Source: an uncultured Methylophilaceae bacterium
GTDB taxonomy: Bacteria > Pseudomonadota > Gammaproteobacteria > Burkholderiales > Methylophilaceae
Direction of reading: 5' to 3'
DNA: 64,000 nucleotides
Assembly (NCBI GenBank): GCA_903870165.1
Contig: CAIQBW010000016.1
Location: forward strand, 54,407-118,406
The notes beneath the pieces are model-generated. The model searched no databases. It was not told where the DNA came from and worked only from the letters and a program-made list of their open reading frames with translations. A program made the position numbers and the translations under genes. Within the stretch, counting starts at the first letter, position 1. Each line of letters begins with the position of its first letter. Shown piece by piece: positions 37,832 to 48,002 of this stretch.

Positions 37832-39373
37832 ATGAAAATCACCCCCGTCGTATTGTTGATTTTAGATGGTTTTGGATATCGTGAAGACATCACAGATAAT
37901 GCTATTGCCCAAGCAAAGAAACCTAATTGGGATAAACTTTGGCAACAATACCCACACACTCTGATTAATGCCTCGGAAAGTTTTGTAGGCTTACCTGCTG
38001 GACAAATGGGCAATTCAGAAGTCGGTCATTTGAATATTGGGGCTGGTCGTATTGTTTTTCAAGAGTTCGAACGCATCAACAACTCGATTGAAACTGGCGA
38101 ATTTAATCGAAACCCAGTTTTATTAGAGGCTGTCAATAAAGCTAAAAATGCAGACAAAGCCCTGCATATTTTTGGCTTAGTATCTGATGGCGGCGTACAC
38201 AGCCATCAAGACCACATTTACGCCATGATTAAGATGGCCGCAAAACAAGGCTTGAGTAAAATCTACGTACATGCGTTTTTAGATGGTCGCGATACGCCAC
38301 CCGTCAGCGCCAAGCTCTACTTGCTAGCATTAGAAGATCAAATCAAAAAAATAGGCGTAGGGAAAATTGCCTCTATTTGTGGTCGATACTACGCGATGGA
38401 CAGAGATAAACGCTGGGAGCGTATTGAGCCAGCTTACACCTTGCTGACTGAAGGCAAAGGCGACTTTACCGCAAGTACCGCATTAGATGGTTTAGAAGCA
38501 GCATATGCCCGCGGTGAAAATGATGAGTTTGTTAAAGCAACAGCGATTACCAAGCCAGGCGAGTCTCCTGTGTTTGTTGATAATGGTGATGTGATTGTAT
38601 TTATGAATTTCCGTTCAGACCGAGCGCGCCAAATGACGACGTGCTTTTTGGACGCTAGCTTTGAAGGCTTCAAACGCAACAAACTTCCTAAACTCGGCGG
38701 TTACTATACGCTGACGATGTACGACAAAAACGAAGTTAATGCGAACGCAGTATTCCCACCTAATGACATTCACAATACATTCGGCGAATACATCGCCAAT
38801 CAAGGCCTCAAACAACTTCGCATTGCGGAAACTGAAAAATACCCGCACGTGACGTTCTTCTTTAATGGTGGCGAGGAAAAAGTTTTTGAAGGCGAAAGTC
38901 GCATTCTTATCCCTTCACCAAAAGTAGCCACTTATGATTTACAGCCTGAAATGAGCGCTTTTGAGCTCACAGATAAATTGGAAGCCGCGATTTTGGGTCA
39001 AGAATATGCCGCCATTATTTGTAACTATGCAAACTGCGACATGGTGGGCCACACAGGCATTATGCCTGCAGCGATTAAAGCTGTGGAGACGCTTGATGCT
39101 TGTATAGGTCGCCTCGTTGCGGCCGCGCAGAGCGTTGGTGCTGAAATTATTATTACCGCAGACCATGGCAACGTAGAAATGATGCAAGACGTCGAGAATA
39201 ATCAACCTCACACACAACACACTACCAACCTTGTACCACTGCTCTACATTGGCCGTGACGCTGACATCGCAAAAACTGGCGCACTCTCTGACATTGCTCC
39301 AAGCTTGCTACAAATGATGGGCTTGCCACAGCCTACTGAAATGACTGGCCATTCATTAGTGAGCATTAAGTAA
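37832..39373 (+). CDS. gpmI: 2,3-bisphosphoglycerate-independent phosphoglycerate mutase
   Basis: 513 residues. VVLLILDGFGYRE, the catalytic GNSEVGHLNIGAGR (Ser), DGRDTPP, NYANCDMVGHTG and IITADHGNVEMM, all metal-binding or catalytic motifs of the alkaline-phosphatase-like family, are in order. It converts 3- to 2-phosphoglycerate with two Mn ions. It is followed 1 base later by envC. Confidence 0.97.
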   Translation: MKITPVVLLILDGFGYREDITDNAIAQAKKPNWDKLWQQYPHTLINASESFVGLPAGQMGNSEVGHLNIGAGRIVFQEFERINNSIETGEFNRNPVLLEAVNKAKNADKALHIFGLVSDGGVHSHQDHIYAMIKMAAKQGLSKIYVHAFLDGRDTPPVSAKLYLLALEDQIKKIGVGKIASICGRYYAMDRDKRWERIEPAYTLLTEGKGDFTASTALDGLEAAYARGENDEFVKATAITKPGESPVFVDNGDVIVFMNFRSDRARQMTTCFLDASFEGFKRNKLPKLGGYYTLTMYDKNEVNANAVFPPNDIHNTFGEYIANQGLKQLRIAETEKYPHVTFFFNGGEEKVFEGESRILIPSPKVATYDLQPEMSAFELTDKLEAAILGQEYAAIICNYANCDMVGHTGIMPAAIKAVETLDACIGRLVAAAQSVGAEIIITADHGNVEMMQDVENNQPHTQHTTNLVPLLYIGRDADIAKTGALSDIAPSLLQMMGLPQPTEMTGHSLVSIK

Positions 39374-39374
39374 T

Positions 39375-40661
39375 ATGTTGAAAGCTGTTAGCCACTTTGT
39401 AGTTGCATTCGGTTTGCTTACGATTGCATTGAATTCGCCACTTGCTTTAGCAACGAGCAAAGCTGATAAACCAAAAGAAAAAATAGAAAAACCAAAAGAG
39501 AAACTCAACAATATTCATGAGCGCATTGAATCTCTGACCAAAGAACTTGGCAAAACTAAAGAAGCGCATGCCGATGCTACCGACGCATTGAAAGAAAGCG
39601 AAAAAGCCATCAGCGAAACCAATCGGAAGTTATTCGAACTGCAACAAGCGCAAAAGAAACATAGCGAATCACTACAAGAATTACAGTCTGAAAAAACCGG
39701 CCTTGAGAATACGATAGAAGGTCAAAAAAATCAGCTCAGCAAACAAATTTATCAGCAATATTTGCACGGCCAACAAACCTACTTGCAACTCATTTTAGAG
39801 GAGCAAGACCCAAGTGCGATTTCACGGCAATTACAATATTTTTCCTATATTTCTCGTGCTCGCCAGGCGCTTATTAACAATATGGGGTCTAATCTGGAAC
39901 GCGTGACTAAGCTCAATGAAGAAACCGCTAATGCACTCAAAGAAGTAGTGAGCCTTAAGGGCAAACAAGAATCTGAGCGTAAAAATCTTGAGTCACAAAA
40001 ACAAGCACATAGTAAAGTAGTAGAAAAGCTATCGTCGCAAATTAGCGCCCAACGCAACGAAATTGACAAGCTGAAACGTGATGAAAAAAGCCTATCTCAA
40101 TTGGTGGAGCGCTTAGCCCGAGCGCCACAACCCAAGCCGCAAAAGCCGACCCAAGCCAACTCATCAAGCAAAGAGCCAAATAACAAGCCAGAAGCTGAAA
40201 CACCACCACAACGGCCTTTGGCAACCAATGATTCACTTCCTAGCAACGCTTTTGATGGTGGAAGTTTTGAGTCGTTAAGAGGCAAACTCAATTTGCCTGT
40301 TCGTGGCGAAGTCACCAACAAATTTGGGAATAGTCGTCAAGATACGGGACTAACTTGGAAAGGTTTGTTTATCAAATCTAATGAAGGCAACGAAGTGAAA
40401 TCCGTCGCTAATGGTCGCGTGGTATTTGCAGACTGGATGCGCGGCTTTGGTAATTTGATTATCGTTGACCACGGGGGTGGCTATATGAGCCTCTATGGCA
40501 ACAACCAAGCCCTGCTTCGCAAAATGGGCGATACGGTCAAAGGTGGGGATACAATTGCCAGCGTAGGGAACAGTGGCGGCAATGATACCTCTGGCTTGTA
40601 TTACGAGCTACGCAATCATAGCAAACCTTTTGATCCGATGAGCTGGAGCGTATTACGCTAA
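39375..40661 (+). CDS. envC: Murein hydrolase activator EnvC
   Basis: 428 residues. Signal peptide VAFGLLTIALNSPLALA, a long coiled coil (about residues 35-245, rich in KEKLN, LQELQSEKTGL), a Pro/Gln/Lys linker and a C-terminal LytM domain (LPVRGEVTNKFG to YYELRNHSKPFDPMSW). The zinc-binding residues of active LytM peptidases are partly lost, as in activators of AmiA/AmiB. It acts at the septum through FtsEX. It is co-transcribed with gpmI, a common order. Confidence 0.92.
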   Translation: MLKAVSHFVVAFGLLTIALNSPLALATSKADKPKEKIEKPKEKLNNIHERIESLTKELGKTKEAHADATDALKESEKAISETNRKLFELQQAQKKHSESLQELQSEKTGLENTIEGQKNQLSKQIYQQYLHGQQTYLQLILEEQDPSAISRQLQYFSYISRARQALINNMGSNLERVTKLNEETANALKEVVSLKGKQESERKNLESQKQAHSKVVEKLSSQISAQRNEIDKLKRDEKSLSQLVERLARAPQPKPQKPTQANSSSKEPNNKPEAETPPQRPLATNDSLPSNAFDGGSFESLRGKLNLPVRGEVTNKFGNSRQDTGLTWKGLFIKSNEGNEVKSVANGRVVFADWMRGFGNLIIVDHGGGYMSLYGNNQALLRKMGDTVKGGDTIASVGNSGGNDTSGLYYELRNHSKPFDPMSWSVLR

Positions 40662-40690
40662 GATTTGATTAAGCAGATAAATTTAAATAT

Positions 40691-41710
40691 CTAAGCTAAA
40701 GCTTTACAAATATCGCGCACCAAACTTGGGCCCCGATAAATCAAGCCACTGTAAACCTGGACCAAGCTTGCTCCAGCGTCTATTTTTTCAGCGGCATCCG
40801 CACCACTTAAAATGCCACCAACGCCGATAATCGGCAACTCACCCGCTAATTGTTTTGAGAGCTGAGAAATGACTAAGGTCGATTTTTCACGCACCGGCGC
40901 TCCAGATAAACCGCCAGTTTCATTCGCGTTCGGCAAGCCTTCAACAGCATCTCTCGCCAAAGTAGTGTTAGTGGCAATAACACCGTCAAACTGATGCGCT
41001 TTTAATAAATCAGCAATTTCTATGATTTGCGTTTTATCTAAATCGGGTGCAATTTTCAGAGCAATCGGGACATATACTCCATGCAGCTCTGCTAATATTT
41101 TTTGCTCTGCTTTTAAGGTTGCAAGCAATGCATCCAACGCATCTTTTTCTTGCAACTGGCGTAAATTCTTAGTATTCGGGGAAGAAATATTCACCGTAAT
41201 ATAACTGGCATATGCATAAACTTTACGCATACAAACAAGGTAATCATCCACAGCACGCTCGTTAGGCGTATCAAAGTTTTTACCGATATTGATACCCAAA
41301 ATGCCTTGATACTTAACCCCTTGAACGTTTTTAATCAGTTGATCAACACCCAAATTATTAAAACCAAAACGATTAATAATTCCTTCTGCCTCTTTTACTC
41401 TAAACAATCTTGGTTTGGGATTGCCAGGCTGGGCGCGCGGCGTAATCGTGCCAACTTCAATGAAGCCAAATCCCAATGCCGCCATGCCATCAATCACTGC
41501 ACCGTTTTTATCAAGCCCTGCGGCCAGCCCAACAGGATTAGGAAAGCTAAGCCCCATGACTTGTTTAGGCTGACATTGAACTGGTTTGGGAAGTAATGCC
41601 AGCAAGCCAGACTTTTCAGCGATCTTGAGGCTTTTCAAAGCGATGTCATGCGCGTTTTCAGCATCAAGCTCAAATAAAAACGGCTTTGCGAGTGAGTATA
41701 GATTAGCCAT
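40691..41710 (-). CDS. pyrD: Dihydroorotate dehydrogenase (quinone)
   Basis: 339 residues from ATG at 41710; a longer frame to 41734 would overlap cysS. The class 2 pattern is clear: [65 protein letters not shown] and [13 protein letters not shown]. It oxidises dihydroorotate and passes electrons to quinone at the inner membrane. It follows cysS by 8 bases. Confidence 0.95.
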   Translation of the reverse strand: MANLYSLAKPFLFELDAENAHDIALKSLKIAEKSGLLALLPKPVQCQPKQVMGLSFPNPVGLAAGLDKNGAVIDGMAALGFGFIEVGTITPRAQPGNPKPRLFRVKEAEGIINRFGFNNLGVDQLIKNVQGVKYQGILGINIGKNFDTPNERAVDDYLVCMRKVYAYASYITVNISSPNTKNLRQLQEKDALDALLATLKAEQKILAELHGVYVPIALKIAPDLDKTQIIEIADLLKAHQFDGVIATNTTLARDAVEGLPNANETGGLSGAPVREKSTLVISQLSKQLAGELPIIGVGGILSGADAAEKIDAGASLVQVYSGLIYRGPSLVRDICKALA

Positions 41711-41718
41711 AACAATAA

Positions 41719-43083
41719 TTAAGCACTGCGCCAAGTGGTGCCATGTGGACCATCTTCCAAGACAATCCCTTGTGCTGACAGCTCTTGCCGAATGCGATCC
41801 GCCTCAGCAAAATCTTTAGCTTTCTTCGCTTCAACACGCGCTGTAATTTTTGCTTCAATCGCTGACACATCTAAACCATCTGTTGAGCCGCCTTGCATAA
41901 ATACCTCAGGACTACGTTCAAGCAAGCCAAGAATATTTGCCAATCCCTTAAGCTGAGAGGCGGCAGCAAGGTCACCAGATTTATTGAACGTATTGGCTAA
42001 ATCAAATAGGACAGCCACTGCTTCTGGGGTATTGAAATCATCATCCATTGCCGCTTTAAACGCTTCATAAGTTGCCGCAGTTTCGTCCACTTTAGCTACG
42101 ACATCCGCCCCACGCAAAGCGGTGTAGAGACGTGTTAATGCTTGCTTAGCATCATCCAAATGTTTATCTGAATAATTGAGTGGGCTGCGGTAATGTGCAC
42201 GCAGGATGAAGAAACGTACCACTTCAGCATCGTATTTTTTCAGCACATCACGAATAGTGAAAAAGTTACCCAAAGACTTCGACATTTTTTCATCATCTAC
42301 TCGCACAAACCCGTTATGCATCCAATAGTTGACGAAAGTGCAATCGTTAGCCGCCTCGGATTGCGCAATTTCATTTTCATGATGCGGGAATTGCAAATCC
42401 TGCCCGCCGCCATGAATATCAAAATGTTTACCTAGATGGCAGGCGCCCATCACGGAGCACTCAATATGCCAGCCTGGGCGACCTTTTCCCCAAGGGGAGT
42501 CCCAGCTCGGCTCGTTAGGTTTCACAGACTTCCACAGCACAAAATCCATGGGGTCGCGTTTGAATGTATCCACCTCAACACGTTCACCCGCCCTTAAGTC
42601 TTCCAAAGACTTACCGGAAAGCTTGCCGTATTTAGCAAAGCTGTTCACAGAGTAAAAAACGTCGCCATTTTCTGCATGATAAGCATGACCTTTTGAAATC
42701 AAAGCAGAAATCATGTCTATCATGCCATCCACATGGGCTGTAGCTCGAGGTTCGATATCGGGACGCAAAACGCCAAGCAAGGCAGAATCTTCATCCATCG
42801 CATCAATAAAGCGCTGGGTTAGCACGCTAATATCTTCGCCATTTTCATTTGCGCGCTTAATGATTTTGTCATCAATGTCAGTAATATTACGGACGTAAGT
42901 CACATCCAAGCCCGATGATCTTAACCAGCGGCTTACCATATCAAACACCACCATGACACGTGCATGCCCAAGATGGCAAAAGTCATAAACTGTCATTCCG
43001 CAGACGTACATACTGACTTTACCGGCTACCATCGGAATAAAAATTTGTTTTTCGCGTGCGAGCGTGTTGTAAATTTTGAGCAT
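41719..43083 (-). CDS. cysS: Cysteinyl-tRNA synthetase
   Basis: 454 residues. The zinc/active-site opening [39 protein letters not shown] and the KMSKSLGN signature are present. It charges tRNA-Cys. It lies upstream of pyrD on the same strand. Confidence 0.97.
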   Translation of the reverse strand: MLKIYNTLAREKQIFIPMVAGKVSMYVCGMTVYDFCHLGHARVMVVFDMVSRWLRSSGLDVTYVRNITDIDDKIIKRANENGEDISVLTQRFIDAMDEDSALLGVLRPDIEPRATAHVDGMIDMISALISKGHAYHAENGDVFYSVNSFAKYGKLSGKSLEDLRAGERVEVDTFKRDPMDFVLWKSVKPNEPSWDSPWGKGRPGWHIECSVMGACHLGKHFDIHGGGQDLQFPHHENEIAQSEAANDCTFVNYWMHNGFVRVDDEKMSKSLGNFFTIRDVLKKYDAEVVRFFILRAHYRSPLNYSDKHLDDAKQALTRLYTALRGADVVAKVDETAATYEAFKAAMDDDFNTPEAVAVLFDLANTFNKSGDLAAASQLKGLANILGLLERSPEVFMQGGSTDGLDVSAIEAKITARVEAKKAKDFAEADRIRQELSAQGIVLEDGPHGTTWRSA

Positions 43084-43250
43084 GAGATTTTGATTAAAAC
43101 TGAGTGCTTTTTATGGCTTAAATAATAAGCCCTAAAGATAATCGCTTAAATGACTAAATAAATATGGTTTATTGTGTTGCATTAGTAGAGCAAAGACGGG
43201 GTTTTTGATAGAATCAAGCACCTCATCAAACTGCGAAAAAGTATATCACA

Positions 43251-44246
43251 ATGGTTATATCGCGCGCTTTATCAATTCGTTTACTGCTAGCACTTGCACT
43301 AAGCTTTTCATGCTTAAGTTTTGCTGATGACCTGAAAGACATTGCTCAACAAGCAAGTCAAGGCCAGCAGTCTAATGCGATGGATCGAATTAATAACCAT
43401 ATCAATGCCAATCCAAACGACGTTCAAGCGCTATTTATGCGCGGGGTAATGCTTGCAGAACAAGGTAAAAAAGAGGAGGCAATTAAAGCCTTTGCTGACA
43501 TCACTCAACGCTTTCCAGCCCTACCTGAGCCATACAATAACCTAGCTGTGCTTTATGCTGACCAAGGTCAATTTGACAAAGCCAAGCAAGCACTTGAGAG
43601 TGCAATTAAAACGCATCCGAGCTACGCAACAGCCCACGAAAACCTAGGGGATATTTACTCCAAAATGGCTTCTGAGGCTTATGGCAAAGCACTTCAGTTA
43701 GATACTGGCAACGCGCGTGCTCAAAATAAATTACTGTTAATTAAAGACTTACTGAGCGCGAGCGGCAAAACGGGTTTAGCTGTCAGCGCAAAACCGGCGC
43801 ACATCACTACCACCACATTACCAGCAACACCTGATTCGGCCTACGCCAACAAAGTAACTGCGCAAGCCGCAGAGCCTGCCAAGCAAGAAAACGCAGCAAG
43901 TAATGACCAACTAAGCGTTGTCAATGCGGTCAATAAATGGGCAAACGCATGGTCTAGTAAAAACGTTGATGCCTACTTAGATGCTTATGGCGCCTCATTC
44001 AAAACGCCAGATGGTGAGAGCCGCAAGGCTTGGGAAGCAACTCGCCGTGAGCGCATCAACAAACCCGGGAAAATCGAGGTTTCTGTCTCCAATATCAACG
44101 TACATCTTGATGATACTACACATGCGAGAGCAAGCTTCAAGCAAAGCTATCACTCTGCAAATCTCTCACAAAAAACCTCAAAAACCTTGGTCTTCGTTCT
44201 CACCAATGGCAAATGGCTAATTGAGCAAGAAAAAGCCAATCATTAA
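43251..44246 (+). CDS. TPR protein with C-terminal SnoaL/Cif-like domain
   Basis: 331 residues. Signal peptide LLLALALSFSCLSFADD, TPRs at about residues 40-150 (LPEPYNNLAVLYADQGQFDKA, SYATAHENLGDIYSKMASEAY), a Pro/Thr/Ala linker and a C-terminal domain of about 105 residues beginning VVNAVNKWANAWSSKNVDAY. The same domain ends the next protein (VETWRKDWESQETEVYLSHY, about 35 percent alike by eye). Both resemble NTF2/SnoaL-like folds associated with L,D-transpeptidases. Its stop overlaps the next gene's start by 26 bases if TTG 44221 is used, so the two are a unit. Confidence 0.75.
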   Translation: MVISRALSIRLLLALALSFSCLSFADDLKDIAQQASQGQQSNAMDRINNHINANPNDVQALFMRGVMLAEQGKKEEAIKAFADITQRFPALPEPYNNLAVLYADQGQFDKAKQALESAIKTHPSYATAHENLGDIYSKMASEAYGKALQLDTGNARAQNKLLLIKDLLSASGKTGLAVSAKPAHITTTTLPATPDSAYANKVTAQAAEPAKQENAASNDQLSVVNAVNKWANAWSSKNVDAYLDAYGASFKTPDGESRKAWEATRRERINKPGKIEVSVSNINVHLDDTTHARASFKQSYHSANLSQKTSKTLVFVLTNGKWLIEQEKANH

Positions 44247-45510
44247 TTTCAGGCCCATTGCTAGCACTGTGAAACTCTTTAGTCATCATCCAAAGTTGAA
44301 GTTTAAGGTTTATACCGCCATTACGCTTATTGCAGTGGCAGTCCTGCCTTGGAATGCGACAGCCTTAAATCGTCCAGATGCTAATCTACTTCCCAAGTCT
44401 AACGTTCTTGCTTCAACAAAAACTGAAGATCTCATCGTTAAAAGCCTGATGGATATTTCATCCGGTCAAATTGATTCTGCGTTAGTTACTTTAGACCAAG
44501 TCATTGCTACAACGCCTAATTTCAAACTTGCTCACTTAGTTAAAGGTGATTTACTAATGGCTCGCGGCCTTCAATTTCAAGGCTTTGGTAGTCCGAATCC
44601 CGGTTCTGAAGATGTAGCTGGCTATCGCGATGAGGCCCGCAAAAGAATTGAGCGTTACCTAGACAAAAACTCAGGCATCCTAATTCCAGAACCCATTTGG
44701 CAACTCGATCGCTCACAGCCTTATATCTTCGTTGTGGACGCGGACAAATCACGCTTATTTGTTTATCGCAACGAAAATGGCAAGCTTGAATACAACGCGG
44801 ACTTTTACGTGACCATCGGAAAAAATGGGAGCGAAAAGAAATACGCAGGCGATAAAAGAACACCGCTAGGGGTTTATTTCACCGCCCCTAAACTCACACA
44901 AAAATTGGCAGACATTTACGGCGATGCTGCCTACCCATTAAGCTACCCAAATGAGTGGGATAGAAGAGAAGGTAAAACTGGCAGTGGCATTTGGCTTCAT
45001 GGCACACCACATGACACTTATAGTCGCGCTCCGCAATCTAGCGATGGCTGCGTAGTACTCTCTAATCAAGACCTAAACACCCTCACCCCAATTCTGCAAC
45101 AAGGCAATGTGCCAGTAATTGTTAGCAAGGGCATGGAATGGCTTAAGCCAAATGAAATACCAAAGGATAAACAAGCGCTATTAGATAGTGTTGAAACATG
45201 GCGCAAAGATTGGGAATCGCAAGAAACTGAAGTCTACTTGAGTCATTACGCTAAAGCATTTTCTAATGGCAGCTTAGACCTGAATCATTGGGCTGAAGAA
45301 AAGCGGCGCATTCAAGCCAGCAAGCTCAAAGTAGACATCAAATTATCGAACCTAAGCGTTCTACGCTACCCTAATAGCGAACTGCCAATGGCTTTAGTGA
45401 CCTTCGATCAAGACTTTCATAGCAGCGCGCTTGATAGCCAAATGCGCAAACGCCAATATTGGATTTTCGAAAATCAGCAATGGAAAATTATTTACGAGGG
45501 TGCAGCCTGA
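44221..45510 (+). CDS. L,D-transpeptidase (YkuD) with C-terminal SnoaL/Cif-like domain
   Basis: 429 residues if the TTG at 44221 is the start; GTG at 44269 (KLFSHHPK) is an alternative and gives a cleaner signal peptide ending in NATA. A short TPR-like region precedes the YkuD domain: PYIFVVDADKSRLFVYRNE, GDKRTPLGVYFTAPKL and the catalytic HGTPHDTYSRAPQSSDGC with Cys at its end. It makes 3-3 cross-links or attaches lipoproteins to peptidoglycan. The C-terminal 105 residues match the end of the TPR protein upstream. Confidence 0.88.
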   Translation: MSKKKPIINFRPIASTVKLFSHHPKLKFKVYTAITLIAVAVLPWNATALNRPDANLLPKSNVLASTKTEDLIVKSLMDISSGQIDSALVTLDQVIATTPNFKLAHLVKGDLLMARGLQFQGFGSPNPGSEDVAGYRDEARKRIERYLDKNSGILIPEPIWQLDRSQPYIFVVDADKSRLFVYRNENGKLEYNADFYVTIGKNGSEKKYAGDKRTPLGVYFTAPKLTQKLADIYGDAAYPLSYPNEWDRREGKTGSGIWLHGTPHDTYSRAPQSSDGCVVLSNQDLNTLTPILQQGNVPVIVSKGMEWLKPNEIPKDKQALLDSVETWRKDWESQETEVYLSHYAKAFSNGSLDLNHWAEEKRRIQASKLKVDIKLSNLSVLRYPNSELPMALVTFDQDFHSSALDSQMRKRQYWIFENQQWKIIYEGAA

Positions 45511-45555
45511 TGCGCTCTATTCAAAACTTTTAACTTAACTTGATAAGGAAATAAC

Positions 45556-46047
45556 GTGGTTAAATTACAAACAAACTTTGGTGAAATTACGATTGATTTA
45601 GATACAGAAAAAGCACCAGTTACGGTTGCTAACTTTTTGTCATATGTTGAAAGTGGTTTTTACGCGAACACTATTTTTCATCGTGTGATTGATGGCTTCA
45701 TGATTCAAGGCGGTGGCTTCACCCCTGAAATGTCACAAAAGAACACCAACCCAACCATTAAGAATGAAGCGAACAATGGCTTGAAAAATAAAACTTATAC
45801 CATCGCGATGGCAAGAACACCTGCCCCTGACTCAGCGAGTAGCCAATTCTTCATCAACATCGCAGACAATGACTTTTTAAACTTTACATCACCAACCTCA
45901 CAAGGTTGCGGCTATTGCGTGTTTGGTAAAGTAGTGGCTGGCACTGAAGTCATTGATAAAATTGCCAAAGTAAAAACTGGCAGCAAAAATGGTCATCAAG
46001 ATGTGCCCGTTGAAAGCGTGATTATTCAAAGCGCTGAAGTTTGCTAA
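45556..46047 (+). CDS. ppiB: Peptidyl-prolyl cis-trans isomerase (cyclophilin B)
   Basis: 163 residues from a GTG at 45556 with AAGGAAATAAC as ribosome site. [35 protein letters not shown] and [18 protein letters not shown] are diagnostic. Lacks a signal peptide, so it is the cytoplasmic form. It precedes lpxH by 28 bases. Confidence 0.96.
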   Translation: MVKLQTNFGEITIDLDTEKAPVTVANFLSYVESGFYANTIFHRVIDGFMIQGGGFTPEMSQKNTNPTIKNEANNGLKNKTYTIAMARTPAPDSASSQFFINIADNDFLNFTSPTSQGCGYCVFGKVVAGTEVIDKIAKVKTGSKNGHQDVPVESVIIQSAEVC

Positions 46048-46075
46048 TTAGCATTCTGACCTTATTAGCACCAAA

Positions 46076-46828
46076 ATGAACAAGATCGGAAATGATTCAA
46101 GCCACAGCTTATTTATTTCCGATTTGCATTTGTGCGCCTCGCGGCCAGCAATCACCAAAGCTTTTATTCAGTTTCTACAAAAGACTGCCGTCAACGCCGA
46201 AAAACTATTCATCCTTGGCGACTTATTTGAATACTGGGCAGGCGACGACGATTTACTGCATGCAGACCATAAAGACATCATCCAAGCAATAAAAGCGCTT
46301 GGCGATGCAGGGACTGAGGTATTCCTTATCCACGGAAATCGAGACTTCTTAATTGGCGATCAGTTCTCAAAAGCAGCCAGCGTCAATCTACTACCAGACC
46401 CAAGCGAAATAAATCTCTACGGGAAACGCATACTCATCAGTCATGGCGATGATCTCTGCACAGATGATACCCGTTACCAATCATTTAGAGCGCAAGTACG
46501 TTCAGCATCTTGGCAGGCGGAATTTTTGTCTTATCCACTCACCTCTAGAAAAGCACAAATTGAAGCCCTACGCTTACAAAGCGAACAGGAAAAGTCTCAT
46601 AAATCCGAAGCGATTATGGATGTGAATAGTGATGCGGTGAGCGCTCTTTTGCGCCAACATGAATATCCAGAATTATTCATCCACGGACACACCCACAGAC
46701 CAAACACGCACATCATTGAGATTGATGGCCATCAATGCCAGCGCGTCGTGCTTGGTGACTGGTACGAACAAGGCTCGTGCTTGCGTCTAGATGAATATGG
46801 CTTTTCTAATGAGGCTGTGAAGATTTAA
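46076..46828 (+). CDS. lpxH: UDP-2,3-diacylglucosamine diphosphatase
   Basis: 250 residues. The metallophosphoesterase motifs are in order: SDLHLCASRP, GDLFEYWAGDDDL, HGNRDFLIG, SHGDDLCTDD and HGHTHRPNTH. It makes lipid X in lipid A synthesis at the inner membrane. Follows ppiB as in many betaproteobacteria, and is convergent with nusB. Confidence 0.95.
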   Translation: MNKIGNDSSHSLFISDLHLCASRPAITKAFIQFLQKTAVNAEKLFILGDLFEYWAGDDDLLHADHKDIIQAIKALGDAGTEVFLIHGNRDFLIGDQFSKAASVNLLPDPSEINLYGKRILISHGDDLCTDDTRYQSFRAQVRSASWQAEFLSYPLTSRKAQIEALRLQSEQEKSHKSEAIMDVNSDAVSALLRQHEYPELFIHGHTHRPNTHIIEIDGHQCQRVVLGDWYEQGSCLRLDEYGFSNEAVKI

Positions 46829-46843
46829 TCAGATTTATACAAT

Positions 46844-46872
46844 AAAAAAAGCCAAGCATTGCTTGGCTTTTA
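46844..46872. terminator. Bidirectional terminator between lpxH and nusB
   Basis: GCCAAGC-ATT-GCTTGGC flanked by AAAAAAA on the left and TTTT on the right. Perfect 7-bp stem. It serves convergent lpxH and nusB. Confidence 0.9.
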
Positions 46873-46892
46873 AGTTTCTTACGAATCATAAC

Positions 46893-47357
46893 TTACCGAC
46901 TTACTTCAGAAGGTCTTGCTTCTGCTGCCAACTTATCTAATACACCATTCACGTATTTATGGCCGTCAGTGCCACCATATAACTTAGCAAGCTCTACGCC
47001 CTCATTAATCGCTACGCGATAAGGAATGCTCACATCAAAAATTAATTCGTATGCTGAGATCAATAAAATAGCATGCTCAATCGGACTAAGCTCTTCAATA
47101 GCTCTATCTAGGAACTTGGTAATCCGTGTATCCAATTCAGGAATTTGGTCGTACACACCTTCCAATAGGCTTCTAAAATACGCCTCATCAGCACGGGCAA
47201 AATCAGCCTCGTCTGCCATTTCACGAACAATCAAGCGCAATTCTTTTGGACTTAATAAATATTGATACAAGCCTTTTAGTGCAAGCTCGCGCGATTTACG
47301 GCGATTGCCTGTTGGCTTAGCTGATTTACTAGGATTTTGTTTTTGGTTGTCGCTCAT
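46893..47357 (-). CDS. nusB: Transcription antitermination factor NusB
   Basis: 154 residues. RRKSRELALKGLYQYLLSPK opening, EHAILLISAYELIFDVSIPY and RVAINEGVELAKLYGGTDGH are the NusB core. It joins the rRNA antitermination complex and binds boxA RNA. It lies 10 bases downstream of ribH, a common pair. Confidence 0.95.
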   Translation of the reverse strand: MSDNQKQNPSKSAKPTGNRRKSRELALKGLYQYLLSPKELRLIVREMADEADFARADEAYFRSLLEGVYDQIPELDTRITKFLDRAIEELSPIEHAILLISAYELIFDVSIPYRVAINEGVELAKLYGGTDGHKYVNGVLDKLAAEARPSEVSR

Positions 47358-47367
47358 ATTGCCCTAA

Positions 47368-47817
47368 TTAGATTGCTCTCAGTAAATTAACCATTTCAAT
47401 TGCAACTTCAGCCGCTTCAGCGCCTTTAACATCAATACGCGCAAGGGCTTGCTCATCGTTTTCTGTTGTTAAAATTGCGTTGGCTACTGGCACACCATAT
47501 TGCAATTGCACTTCTGAAACACCGCGTGCTGATTCGTTTGACACCACCTCGAAATGGTAAGTCTCACCACGTATAATCGCGCCTAACGCAATCAAGGCAT
47601 CAAACTTTTCACTATTCGCCATCTCTTGCAAAACCACTGGGGTTTCAAGCGCACCAGGAACCGTTGCCAAAGTAATATCCTCGGCTGCAACACCTAAAGC
47701 CAACAATTTGTTTTCACAAGCCTTTAATAAGCCTTCACCAACCTCACTATTAAAACGTGAAAGCACAATACCGACTTTGAGGCCTGAACCATCTAGATTT
47801 TTTGCAATAATATTCAA
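47368..47817 (-). CDS. ribH: 6,7-dimethyl-8-ribityllumazine synthase
   Basis: 149 residues. [20 protein letters not shown], the [13 protein letters not shown] loop and [20 protein letters not shown] (catalytic His) are complete. Penultimate step of riboflavin synthesis; forms icosahedral or pentameric shells. It precedes nusB. The gene before it on this strand is absent; instead phoB diverges. Confidence 0.96.
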   Translation of the reverse strand: MNIIAKNLDGSGLKVGIVLSRFNSEVGEGLLKACENKLLALGVAAEDITLATVPGALETPVVLQEMANSEKFDALIALGAIIRGETYHFEVVSNESARGVSEVQLQYGVPVANAILTTENDEQALARIDVKGAEAAEVAIEMVNLLRAI

Positions 47818-47915
47818 CCACTACCCCTTTTTGCTTTAATACTTTCAATAATGCGTAATGATACCACTAAGCGCCACACTCGCTAAAAGCGCGTCATTCT
47901 TGACGAAAAAAATAA

Positions 47916-47958
47916 GCGTCACAATTGTCATTAAAATGTCACAATAAATTCATATAGT
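47916..47958 (+). promoter_or_regulatory. Pho box and promoter for phoBR
   Basis: TTGTCAT-TAAA-ATGTCAC (47925-47942) gives two heptamers at the 11-base period of the PhoB box (consensus CTGTCAT with 4-base gaps). A further GTCA at 47918 lies 9 bases before. A -10 like TATAGT (47953-47958) follows 10 bases after the second heptamer, as in PhoB-activated promoters. This implies autoregulation of phoB. Confidence 0.8.
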
Positions 47959-48002
47959 GTCTACAGTTGTGATAAAACATCATATAAATGAGAGACCAAA
48001 TT

